Assembly: GCA_964293475.1 (NCBI GenBank)
Contig: CAXYYJ010000002.1
Coordinates: forward strand, 1 to 64,000
Direction: 5' to 3'
Source of the DNA: UBA12170 sp964293475
Lineage (GTDB): Bacteria > Bacteroidota > Bacteroidia > Bacteroidales > UBA12170
Length of the DNA stretch: 64,000 nt
Part shown: positions 1-8,468 of the stretch, piece by piece
Layout: every line of letters begins with the position of its first letter
How positions within the stretch are numbered: the first letter of the stretch is position 1
Notes under the pieces: model-generated
The model's input: the letters and a program-made list of their open reading frames with translations, nothing else
The model's database searches: none
What the model was told of the DNA's origin: nothing
Made by a program: the position numbers and the translations under genes

Positions 1-1651
1 AAGTTTCCCCATAAAAGCCAGGACAGATAATGTCAACACCAAGGCTGAAAGCGTAAGTGAGTTTATCGTAGGTTTCTTTGTAATTAACAGCTCCTTCGGT
101 TTTTTCGTAGGTTTTCTCCAAATAGTTGGTATAGAAACCGCCCAATTGAACAGTGAAAACTTTATTTAAATCATAAGCAAAACCAGCACCTAAGGTATTG
201 GTAGAAAGGCTATAATCTAAATCGCTTTGGTAATTTTCGTTAATACCAGTGCGAGCCATCAGGAAACCAAGACTCCAAAGGAATTTCTCAGTTACATTGT
301 ATTCCAAACCAATACCATACTCATTGAAGTTCTTGTCGATTACTTCTACGTCATCGGCATTGGTTGCCCAATTTGCACCTTTATCGAAATAGGTATGATA
401 ACCTAACTGAATGCTCAATGGTTTGGCTACCTGGAATTTAGCACCAATTGAAAGCATGGCTGGGATATCAGCTTCTACTTTATCGCCATCAACAAACATA
501 TAAGTTTTTACGCCAGCGTTATCCATTCCGGTTACAAAACCTTTATCTTCAGCTACTTCGTTGGTAAGCTCCATTTTGGTTTTGAATTCATATTTAACAC
601 CAATATTAATTTTGTTGTCAATGAAAGAGAAGTTAGCACCTACAATAGGGGTGATACCATTACCTTTTTGAACCACATCGGCTTCCTGATCGGCGGTAAC
701 TACATTTAGGTAAGCAGCCTGTCCGGCAAGATATTGCGAAGTAGCAGCCAATTCCGTGGATATTCCTGTGTAAGTAGCCTGAATAGTAGCAGCCGACATA
801 CCATTGATGCTCGATTGTGGAACGCCAAAAGCCAATAAACCACCTTCTAACTGAGCTTTGGTAGCTGCATCGATATAACCAGCACCTAAAAGTTGAGCTA
901 AAGTATAACCTCCGGCACCACCATCAATTAAGGGTTGTATACCAGCAGCAGCACCGCCCGCTTGTTGAGAGCCAGCAAGAGCTTGTTGAGAAACACCATT
1001 AACATAAGTACCAGGAGCAATTTCTCCCGATGGAGTTGTAACAGTAACATCTTTAATATAACCACTGTAGGTTGTTTTTGCCCAAATGTATCTGGCACCT
1101 GCAAATACAGAAATATTATCGGTAATGGCATAAGTAATACCGCCTTGTAAACCAAAATAAATAGAGGTACCTTCGAAAGACATGTCCATATTATAACCGG
1201 TAACTCCAAGTTGACCCAAAGCAGGAACTAAACCGGCAAAGGGAACTTCCATTGATGGCAAACCGTTATCAAAAGCGGCACCCCCGCCACCACCTACTGG
1301 ATTAAAGCCAATAGAAACAGCCAATTTTCCTTTTTTCCAGGCTGCATAAACACCGGGGAAAAGAGGGGCAGATATATTTCCCTCGTAATTTCCATTGTTT
1401 AGATAGGGGAAAGTCGATTTAATAGTTTTTTTTTGAAATAAGGATTGATTGCTGAGGGAGAGATGGAAACCATCGTTAAGTTTAGTTAAACCAGCAGGAT
1501 TGTAAAAAACTGCGTCGATTTGGGTAGAAGCATCTCTAACCAACATTCTGGTCCAGGTTGTACTTTGATTTGTATTGGTTACCAATCCACCTGAAAATCC
1601 TAATTGTGCAACCATAATGAGGCTCACAAAAATGAGTAAATGTTTCTTCAT
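1..1651 (-). CDS. OmpP1/FadL-family outer-membrane porin (3' end beyond the window)
   Basis: Translating the minus strand from the ATG at 1651 gives an open frame to the window edge (550 codons), so the C-terminus is missing. It begins MKKHLLIFVSLIMVAQ, a signal peptide. The N-terminal part of the mature protein matches the FadL/OmpP1/TodX pattern: TTWTRMLVRDASTQIDAVFYNPAGL, written here as its two halves TTWTRMLVRDAST and QIDAVFYNPAGL, in which the NPAG motif is diagnostic. Aromatic-rich amphipathic beta-strands typical of a 14-strand barrel follow. FadL proteins carry hydrophobic compounds such as long-chain fatty acids across the outer membrane; the substrate here cannot be told. A long Ala/Gly/Gln-rich stretch around residues 180-260 (QQALAGSQQAGGAAAG and following) is probably an extended extracellular loop. 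The gene stands alone, 130 bases from the next gene. Confidence 0.85.
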   Translation of the reverse strand, partial: MKKHLLIFVSLIMVAQLGFSGGLVTNTNQSTTWTRMLVRDASTQIDAVFYNPAGLTKLNDGFHLSLSNQSLFQKKTIKSTFPYLNNGNYEGNISAPLFPGVYAAWKKGKLAVSIGFNPVGGGGGAAFDNGLPSMEVPFAGLVPALGQLGVTGYNMDMSFEGTSIYFGLQGGITYAITDNISVFAGARYIWAKTTYSGYIKDVTVTTPSGEIAPGTYVNGVSQQALAGSQQAGGAAAGIQPLIDGGAGGYTLAQLLGAGYIDAATKAQLEGGLLAFGVPQSSINGMSAATIQATYTGISTELAATSQYLAGQAAYLNVVTADQEADVVQKGNGITPIVGANFSFIDNKINIGVKYEFKTKMELTNEVAEDKGFVTGMDNAGVKTYMFVDGDKVEADIPAMLSIGAKFQVAKPLSIQLGYHTYFDKGANWATNADDVEVIDKNFNEYGIGLEYNVTEKFLWSLGFLMARTGINENYQSDLDYSLSTNTLGAGFAYDLNKVFTVQLGGFYTNYLEKTYEKTEGAVNYKETYDKLTYAFSLGVDIICPGFYGET

Positions 1652-1781
1652 AAATTTAAGGTTTTGTTAATTTTTAAGCCAAATTACTAATAATTTCATT
1701 CGTTCAGCTTTTTTAACTAAAAAAGCATTAAACTAATTTTTCAAAATTATGAGGCAAAGCATTAATTCCGTATGATTTACA

Positions 1782-2219
1782 TTAAAAATCCTGATGTATT
1801 AACATCATTAAACATTCGAAAATGATAAAATCATGGTCAAATGCAAGCGGCGGCAACTGTTTCACATCAAACCAATTAACTCTGTTTGCATCATCGCCTG
1901 CAACGGGATTTTCTCCTGAAATTAAAATTCCCCCAAAAACCACGCTGATATTTCTTCCACGCGGGTCACGGCCAGGATTGCCATAGGTTTTGAGTTGCCT
2001 CAGTTCAATCTGAGTGATTTGTGTTTCCTCGGCAAGCTCCCTGTAGGCAGAGTCTTCCAGTTTCTCTTCCATTTCAATAAAACCACCGGGCAAAGCCCAA
2101 CTTCCCTTATAAGGATCGTTGCCTCGTTCAATGAGTAAAATTTCGTGGCCATTGTCATTTTTTCTCAAAACCACCATGTCTACACATACCATGGGGCGGG
2201 GATATTCGTAGCTGTACAT
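1782..2219 (-). CDS. Nudix hydrolase (ADP-ribose pyrophosphatase-like)
   Basis: This 145-residue single-domain protein has a complete Nudix box, G-x5-E-x7-RELAEET (residues about 45-66, within LPGGFIEMEEKLEDSAYREL and on), with the metal-binding glutamates in place. The motif GNPGRDPRGR downstream is typical of the ADP-ribose pyrophosphatase/NrtR-like branch rather than MutT. It probably hydrolyses a nucleoside diphosphate linked to another group, possibly ADP-ribose, in the cytoplasm. No winged-helix domain is attached, so it is an enzyme and not an NrtR-type regulator. A TAGCTTTG element lies upstream at 2245-2252. It is divergent from the GAPDH gene. Confidence 0.85.
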   Translation of the reverse strand: MYSYEYPRPMVCVDMVVLRKNDNGHEILLIERGNDPYKGSWALPGGFIEMEEKLEDSAYRELAEETQITQIELRQLKTYGNPGRDPRGRNISVVFGGILISGENPVAGDDANRVNWFDVKQLPPLAFDHDFIIFECLMMLIHQDF

Positions 2220-2244
2220 AAATTTTTTGCTTTTTGTATGCTCA

Positions 2245-2252
2245 CAAAGCTA
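2245..2252 (-). promoter_or_regulatory. Candidate -7 element for the Nudix gene
   Basis: Minus-strand TAGCTTTG fits the Bacteroidota -7 consensus TAnnTTTG and would start transcription near 2241, about 20 bases before the ATG. No clear -33 TTTG is visible. Confidence 0.4.
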
Positions 2253-2305
2253 TCAAAGTTTTACTGATTCTTTGGTAAGAAAGTGATTGAACCCATGAAA
2301 TGGTC

Positions 2306-2313
2306 TAATTTTG
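2306..2313 (+). promoter_or_regulatory. Candidate -7 element for the GAPDH gene
   Basis: TAATTTTG matches TAnnTTTG. Transcription would begin near 2317, which is 20 bases before the ATG at 2337. This supports 2337 over the earlier in-frame ATG at 2283, which lies upstream of the promoter. Confidence 0.5.
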
Positions 2314-2336
2314 CGCATCGAATAAAAACTGACATC

Positions 2337-3350
2337 ATGTCGAAAATAAGATTGGCCATCAATGGATTTGGCCGCATTGGAAGAGCTACCTTTCGGATAC
2401 TTATAGGGAATCCTAACATAGAAGTGGTGGCTATTAATGACTTAGCCAATACGGCCACATTAGCTCACTTGCTCAAATACGACACTGTGCACCGACAACT
2501 AAAGCACAAAGTCACTTTCACCGAAAATTCCCTGGCTGTCGATGGCGTTTCTACCCTGGTTTTTATGGAAAAAGAACCCTTGAATTTGCCCTGGGAACAA
2601 TTAAATATCGATGTGGTTATTGAATCAACCGGATTGTTTGCCACCAAAGAAAAGGTTGAAAAACATTTGAAAGCAGGAGCAAAAAAAGTGATTATTTCGG
2701 CACCAGCCAAAGACGATGATCGGGGAGAAATTCCTTTTGTGGTTTTGGGTGTGAACGACGAAGTGATAGATAAAAGCTTGAAAATCATTTCCAATGCAAG
2801 CTGCACCACCAATAATGTAGCCCCACTCATTAAAATATTGGACGGAAACTGGGGAATTGAAAAAGGATTTATTACCACCATCCACAGCTATACCAAAGAC
2901 CAGAATATTTTGGATGGTCCCCATGCCGATTTGCGAAGAGGACGAGCTGCAGCCGAAAATATTGTACCCACCACCACTGGAGCAGCCAAAGCAGTTACAA
3001 GGATTTTTCCCCACTTGAAGAAAAATCTGGGGGGGGCTGGAATTCGTGTCCCCGTGCCCGATGGTTCGCTCACCGATTTAACCTGCACGCTGGCCAAACC
3101 AGCCACCATAGAAGAAATCAATGCCGCTTTCAAGCTGGCCTCAGAAACCAATTTAAAAGGCATTTTAGAATATACCGAAGACCCCATTGTATCGCGCGAT
3201 GTTATTGGAAATAGCCACAGCGCTGTTTTCGATGCTCAGCTCACCGCCGTATTGGGGGATAAAAATAAATTGGTGAAAGTGATAGCCTGGTACGATAACG
3301 AAATGGGCTACAGTCACAGGCTGGTGGAATTGGTGGAACGGTTTGTCTAA
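2337..3350 (+). CDS. gap: Type I glyceraldehyde-3-phosphate dehydrogenase
   Basis: This 337-residue enzyme catalyses the NAD-dependent oxidation and phosphorylation of glyceraldehyde-3-phosphate in glycolysis. The Rossmann motif NGFGRIGRATFR is at residues 9-20. The catalytic cysteine is Cys156 in SNASCTTNN, and the catalytic histidine is in TTIHSYTKDQ. The later motif WYDNEMGYSHR is the family's C-terminal signature. An upstream in-frame ATG at 2283 would add 18 residues that do not belong to the family and would include a promoter element, so the start at 2337 is preferred. The gene is convergent with the next one, with three bases between their stop codons. Confidence 0.95.
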   Translation: MSKIRLAINGFGRIGRATFRILIGNPNIEVVAINDLANTATLAHLLKYDTVHRQLKHKVTFTENSLAVDGVSTLVFMEKEPLNLPWEQLNIDVVIESTGLFATKEKVEKHLKAGAKKVIISAPAKDDDRGEIPFVVLGVNDEVIDKSLKIISNASCTTNNVAPLIKILDGNWGIEKGFITTIHSYTKDQNILDGPHADLRRGRAAAENIVPTTTGAAKAVTRIFPHLKKNLGGAGIRVPVPDGSLTDLTCTLAKPATIEEINAAFKLASETNLKGILEYTEDPIVSRDVIGNSHSAVFDAQLTAVLGDKNKLVKVIAWYDNEMGYSHRLVELVERFV

Positions 3351-3353
3351 TAG

Positions 3354-4829
3354 CTATTCCAGAACAATTTTCTGTCCGGCTATTTTTCCACCTTGCTCCA
3401 CAGTGAGCCAATAAACTCCGGGGCTAAATTCCGACATATCAATTTGAGTCGAAATCTGATCTGAATTTTTCTCTAAAACAAGCTTTCCCGCGATATCAAA
3501 GATTTGAATGATGGTATTTTGAGATTCATTGAGTGTAATGGTTATCATATCCTGAGCCGGATTGGGCAGCACCGTAAAGGTTTGTGGATTCAAAAGGGTT
3601 GTTGCCGGGCATATTTCCGATTGGATATAGTTTTCCTTTACCACAGTACTTTGCATGGTGCCATAGGTTACAGTAAGAGAAACGTCGTACAAACCTGGTT
3701 GTAGGAAAAACACCGATGGGTTTTGCTCTGAACTGGTTTCGGGGCTTCCTCCTTCAAAATACCATTGCCAGCTATCTATTTGACCAACAGATGCGTCGGT
3801 AAAGTTCACTTCTTCCCATGAACAGATATGGGTCTTATCGGCCACAAAATCAGCTTGCAAAACCACTGGTGGAGCGATTTTCCTTTTTATCATTCCCTGC
3901 GATCCGCAAAGAAAACCGGTATTGTTTTCTGTAAATTTAATTTTATAAATATGCGACTGACCTGAGCCATTTTCTTCTATAATCCACGAATCGCCCCAAT
4001 TGAGGGTTTTATAAATATCTTCATCGGTCCCGCCAATATAGGCACTGTCGGCATCGAATACATGAACCCCCTGAAAATTATGGTATCCTGTGGCGAAATC
4101 ATCCCAGGTTTCTCCGCCATCGGTGGTAAAGAGAATTTTCCCGTCCTCGCCGCCAGCCACGCCAAAGTCTTTATTAAAATCGGCACCAATCAGATATTTT
4201 CCAGGAGAACCCGAATAAATCTCAGTCCAAAAGCTTCCGCCATTGGTCGACTTAGAAACCTTTTCGCTAGCTCCCACAATATACAGCGTGGTAGCATCGG
4301 CATAGGCCAAATCCTGAACATTCTGATTGATTCCCATGGCACTCGTCCAGCTTTGGCCACCGTTATTGGTGATATAAACCGCAGAATATCCGCTATTTAG
4401 ATTAGAAACAACCGCTCCGTGCTGAGCATCCCAGAATTCCATATCCTGAAAAAACCAGTTATCACTTCCCACATTCATCTCGATCCAGGTGGCGCCCCCA
4501 TCGGTGGTTTTGGCAAAATAGTTGTTCCATCCTGCAATAAAACCCGTGTCGGGGGAGGTAAAACAAATGGCTTCGATTCCATCCTGATTCGCACCACTGA
4601 GAACAGTTGTCCAGGTATCACCGCCATCGGTAGTTTTTATCACAACCCCTTCGGCATCGTAGGTATACTGCATTCCGGCAGCATATCCCACCAGATTTTG
4701 ACCTGGAGGAAAACTAATATCGAACAGGATATAATCCGTGCCACTTTCTAAAACTTCCCAATCCTGGGCGATTGAACTGGAGCTTAAAAAGCAGGCAAAA
4801 ATTGACGCAAAAAGCAATAAACGATTCAT
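3354..4829 (-). CDS. Secreted beta-propeller/PKD protein with type IX secretion sorting domain
   Basis: This 491-residue protein has a signal peptide (residues 1-21, ending SSSSIAQ). Residues about 25-320 are a series of BNR/Ycf48-like repeats with the recurring pattern TTDGGxTW, as in KTTDGGDTWTTV, KTTDGGATWIEM and FTTDGGETWDDF, which predicts a beta-propeller. A PKD-like domain follows at about 330-405 (SWQWYFEGGSPETSSEQNPS). The last about 75 residues form a type A type IX sorting domain: LPNPAQDMITI, then a strand with GKLVLEK, then SPGVYWLTVEQGGKIAGQKI. The protein should cross the outer membrane through the SprA-containing machinery and be attached to the surface or released. Its function is unknown; such repeats usually serve adhesion or protein binding. 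Confidence 0.85.
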   Translation of the reverse strand: MNRLLLFASIFACFLSSSSIAQDWEVLESGTDYILFDISFPPGQNLVGYAAGMQYTYDAEGVVIKTTDGGDTWTTVLSGANQDGIEAICFTSPDTGFIAGWNNYFAKTTDGGATWIEMNVGSDNWFFQDMEFWDAQHGAVVSNLNSGYSAVYITNNGGQSWTSAMGINQNVQDLAYADATTLYIVGASEKVSKSTNGGSFWTEIYSGSPGKYLIGADFNKDFGVAGGEDGKILFTTDGGETWDDFATGYHNFQGVHVFDADSAYIGGTDEDIYKTLNWGDSWIIEENGSGQSHIYKIKFTENNTGFLCGSQGMIKRKIAPPVVLQADFVADKTHICSWEEVNFTDASVGQIDSWQWYFEGGSPETSSEQNPSVFFLQPGLYDVSLTVTYGTMQSTVVKENYIQSEICPATTLLNPQTFTVLPNPAQDMITITLNESQNTIIQIFDIAGKLVLEKNSDQISTQIDMSEFSPGVYWLTVEQGGKIAGQKIVLE

Positions 4830-5008
4830 GGTTTTGGTTTTGTTTGATTAATTTGATGTTTCTAATGTCAGGGTTCCTTTGCAGGAGGCTGTAAATATAG
4901 TAACAAAAATTAATAAATCTTCCTTGCTTTCATCACCAAAGTAGTTGTGTGACGATACTGGGGGAAAATTTGAATGGAAATTAGTATGATAAAAAAATTC
5001 TTATCTAT

Positions 5009-6394
5009 ATGATTAATAGATTTATAGTGATTTCGGCTTTGGTTTTTTTAGTGGGGTCTTTAGCAGCACAATCCATTCAATTTTCGTCGAAGGGGGAAAT
5101 AAACTTTCCTATCTCTGCCGAGGATGAAATGATGCTCGATTCCATTCAGCACAAAACATTTCTGTTTTTTCTCCATGAGCACCACAAAACCAAAGGATTG
5201 GTTAAAGACCGCGCTGCAGCCTGGGCTCCTGCGAGCATTGCTGCCACTGGGTTCGGATTGCCTTCGTTTGCTATCGGAGCCGAGCGCAATTGGATATCGC
5301 GGAAAGATGCGGCTCAGATAACCCTCATTATTCTCCGCTTTTTTGCCAATTCCAACCAAAGTGCCGATACCAATGCCACCGGATATAAGGGGTTTTATTA
5401 TCATTTTATTGGCCTTGAAACCGGAACCCGAACCTGGCATTGTGAGCTTTCGAGCATCGACACCGGAATATTGATGATGGGGATTATTTTCGCCCGAAAC
5501 TACTATCATGAAAACAATGCTACCGAAACGGAAATCAGGAATTTGGCGGCTTTTCTTTTGGGAAGGCTCGAATGGGACTTTTTCCTGATGAACACCACCG
5601 ACAAGTTTAACAAAACCCTTTCCATGGGTTTTACCCCCGAACAAGGCATTCATGATTTTGGCTGGGCGGGTTACAGCGAAGGCTTGTTCCTATATATTTT
5701 GGCGGCAGGCACCGGAATGGAAAATGTGGAAGAAAGCTACGAAGCCTGGCTCAAAACCTATAAATGGCAAACTCCCTACGAAGGACTTTCGCATGTGGCT
5801 TTTCCGCCGCTCTTCGGACATCAGTTTTCACATTCCTTTATCGATTTTAGGGGTTTGGGCGATAAGTATATGAAAACCAAAGGAATAGACTATTTCGAAA
5901 ACTCCCGAAGAGCCACTTATGTGCAACGCCAATATGCCATAGATAATCCAAAAGGTTGGGTGGGTTACGATTCGTTGTGTTGGGGAATTACTGCCAGCGA
6001 CGGCCCATCATCAAAATATAATTTCGACGACAAGGAATTTTTAGCTTATGCAGGCCGCGGTACCAGTGGACCCGACTATAATTATTTCGACGATGGAACC
6101 ATTGCACCCTATGGCGCGTTTTCTTCATTGCCTTTTGCCCCGGAAATTGTTCTCCCCACTGTAAAATCACTGAATACGAAATATGCTCAACAACTTTGGG
6201 GGAAATATGGCTACTACGATTCCTTTAACCTGACAGCAGGTTGGTTCGACCACGATTTTATCGGAATAGACCAGGGGCCCATGCTCATGATGATCGAAAA
6301 CTTTAGAACTGGATTCGTTTGGAATTATGTAATGAAAGACCCCATCATTCAAAGCGGACTTAATAAATTAGGATACGAGTATTTGAGCAAGTAA
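5009..6394 (+). CDS. Secreted glucoamylase-fold protein (PF10091), GH144-like beta-1,2-glucanase candidate
   Basis: This 461-residue protein has a signal peptide (residues 1-20, ending GSLAAQ) and a single (alpha/alpha)6-type domain. Hallmarks are QHKTFLFFLHEHHKTKGLVKDR near the N-terminus (spanning about 45-67), SSIDTGILMMG at about 150, and GWFDHDFIGIDQGPMLMMIENF near the C-terminus, split here as GWFDHDFIGIDQ and GPMLMMIENF. Proteins of this kind are labelled glucoamylase; the characterised Bacteroidota members are GH144 endo-beta-1,2-glucanases. I infer a periplasmic glycan hydrolase, with the linkage uncertain. There is no SusCD pair beside it, and it lies about 25 kb from the main carbohydrate locus. 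It is divergent from the sorting-domain protein and convergent with the LuxR gene. Confidence 0.7.
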   Translation: MINRFIVISALVFLVGSLAAQSIQFSSKGEINFPISAEDEMMLDSIQHKTFLFFLHEHHKTKGLVKDRAAAWAPASIAATGFGLPSFAIGAERNWISRKDAAQITLIILRFFANSNQSADTNATGYKGFYYHFIGLETGTRTWHCELSSIDTGILMMGIIFARNYYHENNATETEIRNLAAFLLGRLEWDFFLMNTTDKFNKTLSMGFTPEQGIHDFGWAGYSEGLFLYILAAGTGMENVEESYEAWLKTYKWQTPYEGLSHVAFPPLFGHQFSHSFIDFRGLGDKYMKTKGIDYFENSRRATYVQRQYAIDNPKGWVGYDSLCWGITASDGPSSKYNFDDKEFLAYAGRGTSGPDYNYFDDGTIAPYGAFSSLPFAPEIVLPTVKSLNTKYAQQLWGKYGYYDSFNLTAGWFDHDFIGIDQGPMLMMIENFRTGFVWNYVMKDPIIQSGLNKLGYEYLSK

Positions 6395-6403
6395 AATCAG
6401 GAT

Positions 6404-6976
6404 TTACAGCTCTTCCATTTGAATGATTTTATTCAGGATGGCATACACCGTGAGCCCAGAAACCGATTTAATTCCCAGTTTACGGGTGATATTCTTGCGG
6501 TGAGTAATGACGGTGTGCGCACTGATAAACAGGCTGTCGGCAATCTCCTTATTGGTTTTACCCAGAGCTATTTCGCGAAGAATGTCTTTTTCCCGCTCGC
6601 TGATTTCCGACTCATCTTCTTCATCTTCGGCGGGTCGTTCCGATAGCGAAATATTTCGTTTTATGTTCTTAATGACTTGATTTTCATCATCATCAAGATA
6701 TAAAATTTCCGCATTGAAACCATCGTCGGTGCTGTTGACGGGTTTGTTGTTGAACACTTTAACTATTCGCAAATTCAGTGACTGAAGTTTTTGAAAATTC
6801 AGAGAGGGTAAAAAGCTTTCGTGAATGTAGAGCAAATTGGGGTTGTTGTCTTCCAATAGCCTCGAAAACTCCTTCAAATCGCCTGTGGTGAACAGCTTTT
6901 GCTGAACAGAGAATTCCTTAAAAAGCAATTCCAGTCCTTTTCTATACACAAACCCCGGTATGGCTATTACAATCAT
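6404..6976 (-). CDS. LuxR/NarL-family regulator with degenerate receiver domain
   Basis: This 190-residue protein has a C-terminal LuxR-type helix-turn-helix at about 126-185 (SEREKDILREIALGKTNKEI, then ADSLFISAHTVITHRKNITR). The N-terminal about 110 residues look like a response-regulator receiver, but the strand that should carry the phosphorylated Asp reads PNLLYIHESF and has no Asp. A signal other than phosphorylation is therefore likely. An acidic linker (AEDEEDESE) joins the halves. The ATG at 6976 lies one base after the stop of the hemerythrin gene, so the two are co-transcribed and probably translationally coupled; an earlier ATG at 6994 would overlap. Such regulator plus hemerythrin pairs recur in Bacteroidota. 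A role in oxygen or nitric-oxide sensing is an inference. Confidence 0.85.
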   Translation of the reverse strand: MIVIAIPGFVYRKGLELLFKEFSVQQKLFTTGDLKEFSRLLEDNNPNLLYIHESFLPSLNFQKLQSLNLRIVKVFNNKPVNSTDDGFNAEILYLDDDENQVIKNIKRNISLSERPAEDEEDESEISEREKDILREIALGKTNKEIADSLFISAHTVITHRKNITRKLGIKSVSGLTVYAILNKIIQMEEL

Positions 6977-6977
6977 G

Positions 6978-7709
6978 TTAGCTGAATTTTGCAATCAATT
7001 TCTTTTCCATCTCTTCAATCATGGGCACCAAAACCATATTTTCTATGCGGCTATGGTCGTTTAAATCATTTTCCAATTTAAAAAGCGCATTGAGCACCTG
7101 ATTTTTAAGATAACTGTCCTGGTTTTTTGGCAAGTATTTTATCAGGATATTCTTCAGGTCGAATAGTTTCGATTCAATATCGGAGTGCTCTTCTGCATAG
7201 CTCGAAATCGGATTTTCTTCGATAAGATGAAGTAGGGATTCCTCTGCATTTTCTCTGTGAAAAGCCTCATAAACCTGCACCACATAAGGATAAACAGATT
7301 TTTCCTCAAGCTTGATGTGGGTATACAATTCGTTTTTGTATTCTTCGAAAAAATTGCGAACCAACAGAAATTGTTTCTGGTCAAGCACAGAATGTTGAAT
7401 CAAAGCATTGATTCGATTTTCTATTTCGGGGATCACCCTTTCCAGATAATATTGATGCGTAGCTTTCAAATAATTGACCACCTTGTTTGCGGGAACTGTC
7501 TGAATTTTAAGCGTTTTGTGAATGTCCTGATCTAAAAAGGCGTTTACAATAACAAGAAAAAAGTCGATATCGGTACCATTTTCCGCGCAGACTGCTTCAA
7601 TACTTTGATCGCCAAAGCCCAACTGGATTCCCAGCCGGTTGATAACGGGCAACAGCAAATGGTTGTGGTGAATGGCATCGGCCATTTTCATTTCTTTATG
7701 GATGAACAT
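6978..7709 (-). CDS. Hemerythrin-domain protein (RIC/YtfE/ScdA-like)
   Basis: This 243-residue protein has an N-terminal ScdA_N-like segment (MADAIHHNHLLLPVINR and GIQLGFGDQSIEAVC) and then a four-helix hemerythrin domain. Likely di-iron ligands are His85, His131, Glu135, His175, His219 and Glu223, in the contexts KATHQYYLE, YTHIKLEEKSVYP, EEHSDIES and NDHSRIENMVLVP. Known relatives repair iron-sulfur clusters after oxidative or nitrosative damage or bind oxygen. The start at 7709 is preferred to the ATG at 7724, because a promoter -7 element (7722-7729) covers the latter. The gene leads a two-gene operon with the LuxR regulator. Confidence 0.85.
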   Translation of the reverse strand: MFIHKEMKMADAIHHNHLLLPVINRLGIQLGFGDQSIEAVCAENGTDIDFFLVIVNAFLDQDIHKTLKIQTVPANKVVNYLKATHQYYLERVIPEIENRINALIQHSVLDQKQFLLVRNFFEEYKNELYTHIKLEEKSVYPYVVQVYEAFHRENAEESLLHLIEENPISSYAEEHSDIESKLFDLKNILIKYLPKNQDSYLKNQVLNALFKLENDLNDHSRIENMVLVPMIEEMEKKLIAKFS

Positions 7710-7721
7710 AGTTTTTTTTTG

Positions 7722-7729
7722 CAAAGATA
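7722..7729 (-). promoter_or_regulatory. Candidate -7 element for the hemerythrin-luxR operon
   Basis: Minus-strand TATCTTTG matches TAnnTTTG. Transcription would begin near 7718, giving a leader of about nine bases before the ATG at 7709. Confidence 0.5.
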
Positions 7730-7764
7730 ATACGAAAACAGGCCTGATAAATCACTGGCAAAAT

Positions 7765-7782
7765 ATCCCTAAATATGGGGAT
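7765..7782. promoter_or_regulatory. Inverted-repeat operator candidate upstream of the hemerythrin operon
   Basis: The 18-bp sequence ATCCCTAAATATGGGGAT has ATCCC/GGGAT arms around an AT-rich centre. Its centre lies about 55 bases upstream of the predicted hemerythrin start site, a typical activator position. It resembles the 7-2-7 inverted repeats bound by NarL/FixJ-type regulators, so the LuxR protein encoded by the operon is the natural candidate to bind it. This is inference. Confidence 0.4.
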
Positions 7783-7840
7783 GCATGAACGAAATCGCTG
7801 ATTATCTAAAACTAAGAAGGCTGATAAAACTCCAATCGCT

Positions 7841-7875
7841 TTTGGCTGTTCATTTAAAATTGATTTGTAAGTTTG
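7841..7875 (+). promoter_or_regulatory. Candidate promoter of the thioredoxin-like gene
   Basis: TTTG (7841-7844) and TAAGTTTG (7868-7875) are spaced 23 bases apart, near the Bacteroidota -33/-7 arrangement. Transcription would begin near 7879, eight bases before the ATG at 7887. This argues against the in-frame ATG at 7785. Confidence 0.45.
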
Positions 7876-7886
7876 TAAAAAAAAGC

Positions 7887-8414
7887 ATGTCGAAATATAA
7901 ATTCGTTTTTATCATTTTAGGATTCTTCGCCCTTGGTTCGGGTGCTACAAGCCAGAATTTAGTGGTTATTGATACCACCATCAACCGCGAAATTTTATTG
8001 GGGATTGTGAACAAAGAGGGGCTATCGCTTCCTGTATTTGTGGAAAACTGGGAAGAAGCCTATAACAGCTATCAGCCCGACGCCGCTACAGTGAACCTTT
8101 TGAAGAAGTATTTACGCAAGAATAAAAATGTGACAATTCAGGTTTTTTTTGGAAGTTGGTGTGGCGATAGCCAGGATCAGTTGCCCAATTTTGTGAAGCT
8201 GCAAGACCAGGCAAAAATAAAGCGTGTGGAGTATTTTGCCCTCAATCGAAAAAAATACATGCCCAAAATGGATACTTCGTTTTATCGTATTAAATATGTG
8301 CCCACCTTTATTGTTTATCGCGATGGGAAGGAAGCAGGCCGAATTGTCGAAACTCCCAACGAGAGTTTAGAAAAAGATTTGTGGAATATTCTTAATGCCA
8401 AAAAAGAAGAATAA
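7887..8414 (+). CDS. Secreted thioredoxin-fold protein with a single-cysteine WCGD site
   Basis: This 175-residue protein has an N-terminal hydrophobic signal (residues 5-22, ending GSGATSQ). Its thioredoxin-like domain carries the site FFGSWCGDSQDQLPNF (Trp91-Cys92-Gly93-Asp94), and residues RIKYVPTFIVYRDGKEAGR include the cis-proline segment. The usual second cysteine of CxxC is absent, replaced by Asp-Ser, so it cannot act as an ordinary dithiol reductase. It may act in mixed-disulfide handling or as a periplasmic chaperone-like protein. The WCGDS form is common in Bacteroidota. It precedes panC by 54 bases, but no functional link is evident. Confidence 0.8.
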   Translation: MSKYKFVFIILGFFALGSGATSQNLVVIDTTINREILLGIVNKEGLSLPVFVENWEEAYNSYQPDAATVNLLKKYLRKNKNVTIQVFFGSWCGDSQDQLPNFVKLQDQAKIKRVEYFALNRKKYMPKMDTSFYRIKYVPTFIVYRDGKEAGRIVETPNESLEKDLWNILNAKKEE

Positions 8415-8468
8415 CCATTTAACTTCATTTATAAATAGTTGATTACAAATCATATAAAACCAAAAGAT

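Noticed and set aside
1782..2219. Nudix gene as a xylose regulator (NrtR/XylR-like)
   Set aside because: It lacks the winged-helix domain and lies about 27 kb from the xylose operon.
5060..5653. Long minus-strand open frame inside the GH144-like gene
   Set aside because: It is antisense to a clear gene with a signal peptide and family motifs, and its own translation lacks any motif.
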